From an uncultured Collinsella sp. (GTDB lineage Bacteria > Actinomycetota > Coriobacteriia > Coriobacteriales > Coriobacteriaceae), in NCBI GenBank assembly GCA_900547505.1, contig URGY01000046.1:1-10919 (forward strand): a stretch of DNA of 10,919 nucleotides, in the 5' to 3' direction. Each line of letters starts with the position of its first letter. The stretch's first letter is position 1. Under the pieces are notes generated by a model that was given only the letters and a program-made list of their open reading frames with translations, was not told the DNA's origin and searched no databases. The position numbers and the translations under genes were made by a program. Shown in pieces: positions 7,289 through 10,919 of the stretch.

Positions 7289-7714
7289 ATGAACAAGTTG
7301 AGGACGCTTGCGGACGTATTGCGCCAGGCTGGCTTTGCGCGCATCACGAGTCTGTTTCTTATCTTCTACCTGCTGTGTTCGACGGCTGTCTGGCTGTCCG
7401 AACCTACGACCCTCACGTTTGGTGATGGCCTCTGGTTTAGCTTCGAGACGGTCTCGACGATCGGCTTTGGCGACATCCCGGCCGCAACGCCGGTTGCCCG
7501 CGCCATTACCGTCGTCCTAAGCGTCATCAGCATTTTCTATATCGCTATGCTCACGGGCGTGGCGGTGAACTACTGCAATATGCTTATCAAGATGCGCCAA
7601 AAGGACACCATGGCACGCTTTATGGACGATCTTGAACATTTGGAAGATCTCGATCGCGATGAACTCGCCGATCTGTCACGCCGCGTGCGCGAATATCGCC
7701 GACGCCAGCGCTAG
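7289..7714 (+). CDS. Two-TM potassium-channel-like protein
   Basis: This 141-residue membrane protein has the minimal pore-loop layout. TM1 is at about 19-36, a pore helix at 44-56 is followed by the filter TIGFGD (Thr57-Asp62), a variant of TVGYGD, and TM2 is at about 69-93. The cytoplasmic tail (98-141) is highly charged, with an acidic part (DDLEHLEDLDRDEL) then RRVREYRRRQR. No RCK/TrkA_N ligand-gating domain is present, so the tail may form a short helical bundle or recruit a partner. It probably conducts K+ as a tetramer. I chose ATG 7289 because AAAAGGGG (7276-7283) precedes it by 5 bases; ATG 7262 and GTG 7238 have no comparable ribosome site. The LOG gene follows after 10 bases, suggesting one transcript. 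Confidence 0.85.
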   Translation: MNKLRTLADVLRQAGFARITSLFLIFYLLCSTAVWLSEPTTLTFGDGLWFSFETVSTIGFGDIPAATPVARAITVVLSVISIFYIAMLTGVAVNYCNMLIKMRQKDTMARFMDDLEHLEDLDRDELADLSRRVREYRRRQR

Positions 7715-7724
7715 AGGGGGCTAA

Positions 7725-8258
7725 ATGAATATCACGGTATACCTGGGCGCGAACGTCGGCAACGACCCGGCGTTTCTGCCCGCGGTGCAGGAGCTGGGCG
7801 ACTGGATTGGAGCCAACGGCCACGCGCTGGTATACGGCGGGTCCAAGTCGGGGCTGATGGGCGCGCTCGCCGATAGCGTGCTCGAAACAGGCGGGCACGT
7901 GACGGGTGTTGAGCCGAGCTTTTTTATCAAGGCCGAGTTTCAACATGACGGTATCGACGATCTTATCGTGACGAGCGATATGGCCGAGCGCAAGGCCAAG
8001 ATGATCGAGCTCGGCGACGCATTCATTGCCTTTCCCGGTGGGACGGGCACGCTCGAGGAGATTGCCGAGGTCATGTCCGCGGTGTCGTTGGGGCACCTGA
8101 GTGCCCCGTGTATCCTGTATAACCTGGATGGGTACTACAACGACCTCAAGGCGCTACTCGGGCATATGATTGATAAAGGGCTTTCGAGCCCGCAGCGCCA
8201 GCACGGCATCTACTTTGCCGACGATTTGCGCGAGATTGCCTCGATTATCAACGGATAA
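7725..8258 (+). CDS. LOG-family (TIGR00730-type) nucleotide 5'-monophosphate phosphoribohydrolase
   Basis: The 177-residue cytoplasmic protein has a Rossmann-like fold with the family signatures YGGSKSGLMG (37-46), MAERK (Met86-Lys90) and PGGTGTLEEI (104-113). The MxxRK and PGGxGTxxE motifs form the active site in LOG enzymes, which hydrolyse the N-glycosidic bond of AMP or cytokinin riboside monophosphates to free base and ribose 5-phosphate. Older annotations call the family 'lysine decarboxylase', a misnomer. The length is normal for bacterial members. AGAGGGGG at 7713-7720 precedes the ATG by 4 bases and overlaps the end of the channel gene, supporting cotranscription. In non-plant bacteria the likely job is purine nucleotide turnover; a link to the channel is not evident. 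Confidence 0.9.
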   Translation: MNITVYLGANVGNDPAFLPAVQELGDWIGANGHALVYGGSKSGLMGALADSVLETGGHVTGVEPSFFIKAEFQHDGIDDLIVTSDMAERKAKMIELGDAFIAFPGGTGTLEEIAEVMSAVSLGHLSAPCILYNLDGYYNDLKALLGHMIDKGLSSPQRQHGIYFADDLREIASIING

Positions 8259-8312
8259 GTCTTGAGCCTGCCCCACTACGACTCCCAATAGTGCCGTTTG
8301 CGGCGCAGATGG

Positions 8313-8344
8313 TTGGCTTGTTCGGGCAACGCTCGCTCTACAAT
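8313..8344 (+). promoter_or_regulatory. Possible promoter for the ClC gene
   Basis: TACAAT at 8339-8344 is a good -10 hexamer (5 of 6). The -35 is unclear: TTGTTC at 8318-8323 leaves a short 15-base spacer and TTGGCT at 8313-8318 a long 20-base one. Transcription would start near 8351, about 33 bases before the ATG. The 125-base gap from the LOG gene leaves room for a separate promoter, and I see no strong terminator in it. Confidence 0.4.
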
Positions 8345-8383
8345 AAAACGTATCTATGTCGACTTTGACCGCGGGAGGACCCG

Positions 8384-9688
8384 ATGGATAGCCTTGCCAA
8401 GCCCACAAACCGCGCGCTGTTTTTGGCCAGCGTTGCCGTGACCGGTGCGTTCGCAGGTGCCGCAGTCTGGTTGTTCTTCTTTGCGATGGAGCATGGTATC
8501 GACTATCTATGGACCGAGATTCCGCACGCGCTGGGCGTCGCTTCGCCCGAGCTCGCGAGCGGCCCGTTCGGTTTTTTGCCGTACCCGTTTTTTGTCTGCC
8601 TGCTGGGCGGCCTGCTGATTGGCCTGTACGAAAAGATGACGGGCACCAAGACCGATGACCTTAACCAAGTGATGGCCAAGGTAAAGCGCGATGGACGCTA
8701 CCCGTACGACAACCTGGGCAAGCTTTCGCTCGCGGCATTGCTGCCGCTGTTGTTTGGCGGCAGCATTGGACCGGAAGCTGGACTGATCGGCGTCATTGCC
8801 GGGCTGTGCAGCTGGGTCGGCGACCGCATGCGCCGTTTTGGAGCCGAGTTTAGGGAGCTCACGCTGTTGGGTACCCAGGCCGCCCTGACGGCGCTCTTTA
8901 CCGCGCCCGTCTTTGGCTTTGTGGCGCCACTCGCCGGTAGCGCCGACGGCCAGGGTGCCGGCGATGGCGATGATTCCGAATCCGGTGAGATTACCATCAG
9001 GCTGCCCAAGGCGCAAAAGACCGTGGTTTACGGCATCGCGATTGCCGGCGGCCTGGGCACCTATCTGCTGCTCGGCCAGCTTATGGGCGGCGGCATGGGC
9101 ATGCCCAGGTTCGAGTCCGCCGAGGTGGGCAACCTGGAGCTTACCTGGCTCATCCCTCTGTCGCTGATCGGAACAATCTGCGGCTGGCTGTACTTTGTCT
9201 CTGAGCACGCGAGCGAAGCGTTTGCCCATGCCATAGGGGAGCGCCCTGTCGTCAAAGCCATGCTGGCCGGTCTGGCGCTCGCCATCTGCGGCACGGTTTT
9301 GCCCTACACCATGTTTGCCGGCGAGACCCAGGCCGACGTGCTCATGGAAACCTACCTCACCATTCCCGCCGGCGTGCTTATCGCGACCGGTCTGGTCAAG
9401 GCCATGCTGACGCCCGCCCTTATCAACCTTGGTTGGCGTGGTGGCCACTTCTTCCCGGTTATCTTCTCGGGTGTGAGCTTGGGCTACGGCCTTGCCATTC
9501 TTACCGGTGCCGATCCGGTCTTTTGCGTCGCCGTCTGCACGGCATCGACGATGGGTGCGGTCATGCGTCAGCCGGTCATGGTCGTGGGCCTGCTTCTCAT
9601 GTGCTTCCCGCTCAAGGGTATCGTCTGCATGATCATCGCCGCAGCCATCGCCGCCGGCATTCCGCTGCCCAAGCCGCTGCGCAAGTAG
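8384..9688 (+). CDS. ClC-family chloride channel / Cl-/H+ antiporter-like protein
   Basis: The 434-residue polytopic membrane protein has about ten hydrophobic segments from residue 12 to the end. Two ClC signatures are clear: GGSIGPEAGL (125-134), equivalent to the GxxGPE region that holds the gating glutamate (here Glu131), and GGHFFP (353-358), equivalent to the GxFxP anion-binding loop. The first motif, GSGIP, is not obvious; the matching region reads DDLNQVMAKVKRDGR, so this is a divergent subfamily. A Gly/Asp/Ser-rich acidic stretch (186-202, ADGQGAGDGDDSESGE) lies between membrane segments. There is no CBS domain. The ATG has GGGAGG at 8373-8378 five bases upstream. Whether it is a channel, an antiporter or a fluoride-type transporter cannot be decided by eye. 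Confidence 0.85.
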   Translation: MDSLAKPTNRALFLASVAVTGAFAGAAVWLFFFAMEHGIDYLWTEIPHALGVASPELASGPFGFLPYPFFVCLLGGLLIGLYEKMTGTKTDDLNQVMAKVKRDGRYPYDNLGKLSLAALLPLLFGGSIGPEAGLIGVIAGLCSWVGDRMRRFGAEFRELTLLGTQAALTALFTAPVFGFVAPLAGSADGQGAGDGDDSESGEITIRLPKAQKTVVYGIAIAGGLGTYLLLGQLMGGGMGMPRFESAEVGNLELTWLIPLSLIGTICGWLYFVSEHASEAFAHAIGERPVVKAMLAGLALAICGTVLPYTMFAGETQADVLMETYLTIPAGVLIATGLVKAMLTPALINLGWRGGHFFPVIFSGVSLGYGLAILTGADPVFCVAVCTASTMGAVMRQPVMVVGLLLMCFPLKGIVCMIIAAAIAAGIPLPKPLRK

Positions 9689-9782
9689 CGCGGCAGCGCG
9701 CAGTCAGTACAAACATCTCAAGTCCGGTGCGGGCGCTGTGTCACGGATTTACGGGTGGACTGGATTTCGTTCGGTATCGGCG

Positions 9783-10658
9783 CTACTTCCAAATTGCAAG
9801 CGCGGCGGTGCCCAGTACGATGAGGGCGAGACCGATGGCGCTGCGGCGGGAGAGTTTTTCGTTGAATGCCAGGCGCGCAAATAGCACCGATACGACAATC
9901 GATAGTTTGTCGATCTGCACCACGACACTCACCTGGCCTGCAGCGATGGCATAGTAATAGAGCAGCCACGATGCTCCAGTCGCGATGCCCGATGTTGCGA
10001 GAAATGTGAGTTCGCGCCGGTCAACGTGCGCGACCTGCTCCAGTTTTCCCTTGGCTGCCACGATTGCCCATGCCATAACCAGTACCACGCAGGTGCGGAT
10101 TGCCGTGGCCAGGTTTGACTCGACGCCTTCGATGCCGATCTTAGCGAGGACGGAGGTGAGTGCTGCGAACATGGCGGCGCCGAGGGCGTAAGCGAGCCAG
10201 GTCCGGTCTTGCTGCTGCTCGGGTCCGGCGGATTGCTGCTTCTCGGTCATTAAAAACGTGCCGAGGGTAATGACGGCGGTTCCCACGAGCTTAACCGCAA
10301 GGTTGCTCGTCTCGCCAAAAAGCACGATGGCGATCAGCGCGGCGAGCACGGTGCTCATCTTGTCGACCGGTACGACCTTATTGACGTCTCCGATGCTCAA
10401 CGCCTTAAAGTAACAGATCCACGAAGCGCCGGTAGCGAGTCCCGAGAGGACGAGAAAGAGCCAGGATCTGGGTTCGATGCTGCCAATGGTTCCAATGGAT
10501 CCAGAAATGCCCGCCATTGCCCAGGCGAAAACGAGCACCACGCAGGTGCGAATGGCCGTCGCGACATCGGAGTCGGTCTGCTTGATGCCGCATTTGGCCA
10601 AGATGGATGTGATGCCGGCAAAGAATGCTGACGCAAATGCTGCGACGACCCACGACAC
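9783..10658 (-). CDS. EamA/DMT-family transporter with two near-identical halves
   Basis: The 291-residue inner-membrane protein has ten hydrophobic segments in two EamA repeats (about 2-140 and 152-290), the usual plan for drug/metabolite transporters that export metabolites or toxic compounds. The halves are notably alike: ATAIRTCVVLV recurs at 33-43 and 184-194, FAGITSILAKCGI matches FAALTSVLAKIGI, and SGLATGASW matches SGIATGASW. The linker is polar and Gln-rich (TEKQQSAGPEQQQDR). The start is GTG at 10658 with a perfect AAGGAGG (10669-10675) 10 bases away, slightly long spacing. It converges with the ClC gene across a 94-base gap with no clear terminator. Substrate unknown. Confidence 0.87.
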   Translation of the reverse strand: MSWVVAAFASAFFAGITSILAKCGIKQTDSDVATAIRTCVVLVFAWAMAGISGSIGTIGSIEPRSWLFLVLSGLATGASWICYFKALSIGDVNKVVPVDKMSTVLAALIAIVLFGETSNLAVKLVGTAVITLGTFLMTEKQQSAGPEQQQDRTWLAYALGAAMFAALTSVLAKIGIEGVESNLATAIRTCVVLVMAWAIVAAKGKLEQVAHVDRRELTFLATSGIATGASWLLYYYAIAAGQVSVVVQIDKLSIVVSVLFARLAFNEKLSRRSAIGLALIVLGTAALAIWK

Positions 10659-10919
10659 GGGTGCGGTGCCTCCTTGGATAATGGGTTTATCCTGCGAGTT
10701 TTATGGACATGAGGATACCGCCCCGCCATGAAGGTTTGATATGGCCGCGGCGAGACGGGGGTCATGTTGCGGGGAGCCATTTGGTTAAGGCTCGAATTGA
10801 AGGTGAATGTTTTTCCGAGAAGTGAACGAGTCAATATGGACCCCTGGAGCATGCACACTTTTTTGAGGCTTCGGTAGTTTGTGTGACAAGGGGCTAGCCT
10901 AGGCAGCAACGCTCTTCGC
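10659..10919 (-). other. Non-coding leader upstream of the EamA gene
   Basis: I see no gene here. A long open frame running from 10909 into the transporter in another phase is only a shadow. On the minus strand, going toward the gene, there is a weak promoter candidate (TTGACT at 10829-10834, 17-base spacer, poor -10 AACATT at 10806-10811). Next come a GCCAT/ATGGC hairpin (10725-10729 with 10741-10745) flanked by a C4/G4 run that could extend it, and a 6-bp hairpin (10676-10681 with 10687-10692) directly before the Shine-Dalgarno. A structured or regulated leader is possible. I do not recognise a known riboswitch. Confidence 0.45.

Noticed and set aside
8507..9448. 313-codon minus-strand frame opposite the ClC gene
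   Set aside because: It has the Gln/His/Arg/Gly-rich composition expected from the antisense of a GC-rich membrane protein gene; the ClC frame carries real motifs.
9677..9703. CTGCGC/GCGCAG hairpin straddling the ClC stop codon as a terminator
   Set aside because: The stem has only 6 bp, the 15-base loop includes the stop codon and no T run follows; in GC-rich DNA this is likely chance.
10856..10883. CACAC/GTGTG inverted repeat around a T6 run near the right end
   Set aside because: Only 5 bp pair across a long interior and the T run is inside the loop, so it is neither a terminator nor a convincing operator.
10397..10909. 170-codon open frame on the minus strand at the right end
   Set aside because: Its second half is the transporter in another phase, and its composition (Pro, Arg, Ser-rich, no domain) is that of a shadow frame.
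1..10919. CRISPR array, tRNA, rRNA, insertion sequence or toxin-antitoxin pair
   Set aside because: I found no regularly spaced repeats, cloverleaf, transposase or small paired genes anywhere in the window.

Overview
The window looks like a contig from a gut actinobacterium of the Coriobacteriia, most likely Collinsella or a near relative. This is an inference from the fairly high GC content, the gene style (hybrid kinases with extracytoplasmic binding-protein sensors) and a palindromic intergenic element I associate with that group; there is no rRNA or marker gene to prove it. The first 42 bases are not biological. They are an Illumina Nextera read-2 transposase adapter preceded by an 8-base index, so the left edge is a library artefact.

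Layout. (1) 43-492, +: 3' fragment of a PLP-dependent MalY/PatB-type C-S lyase/aminotransferase. (2) 637-3695, +: a two-gene operon with a 4-base ATGA overlap, encoding a solute-binding lipoprotein (SBP_bac_3 family) and a membrane hybrid histidine kinase with a Cache-like sensor and a C-terminal receiver. It ends at a strong hairpin (3698-3737). (3) 3766-7092, -: a second, larger hybrid kinase carrying two tandem SBP_bac_3 domains in its own extracytoplasmic part, followed 42 bases later by a small Nim/PNPOx-family flavin-binding protein. (4) 7093-7288: divergent intergenic region with an extended -10 promoter for the kinase and a 58-base imperfect palindrome. (5) 7289-8258, +: a two-TM potassium-channel-like protein and a LOG-family nucleotide phosphoribohydrolase, 10 bases apart. 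(6) 8384-9688, +: a ClC-family chloride channel/transporter. (7) 9783-10658, -: an EamA/DMT transporter with two unusually similar halves, preceded by a 261-base non-coding leader with possible hairpins.

The most interesting theme is the pair of convergent sensory units at 637-7092. In one, the binding protein is a separate lipoprotein co-translated with the kinase. In the other, two binding-protein domains are fused into the kinase. Neither binding protein has ABC permease or ATPase genes beside it, so both look dedicated to sensing. Both kinases end in a receiver domain, and no Hpt protein or DNA-binding response regulator is encoded in the window, so the output partner must lie elsewhere. 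The 7289-9688 block concerns ion permeation (K+ and Cl-), with a LOG enzyme between the two channels.
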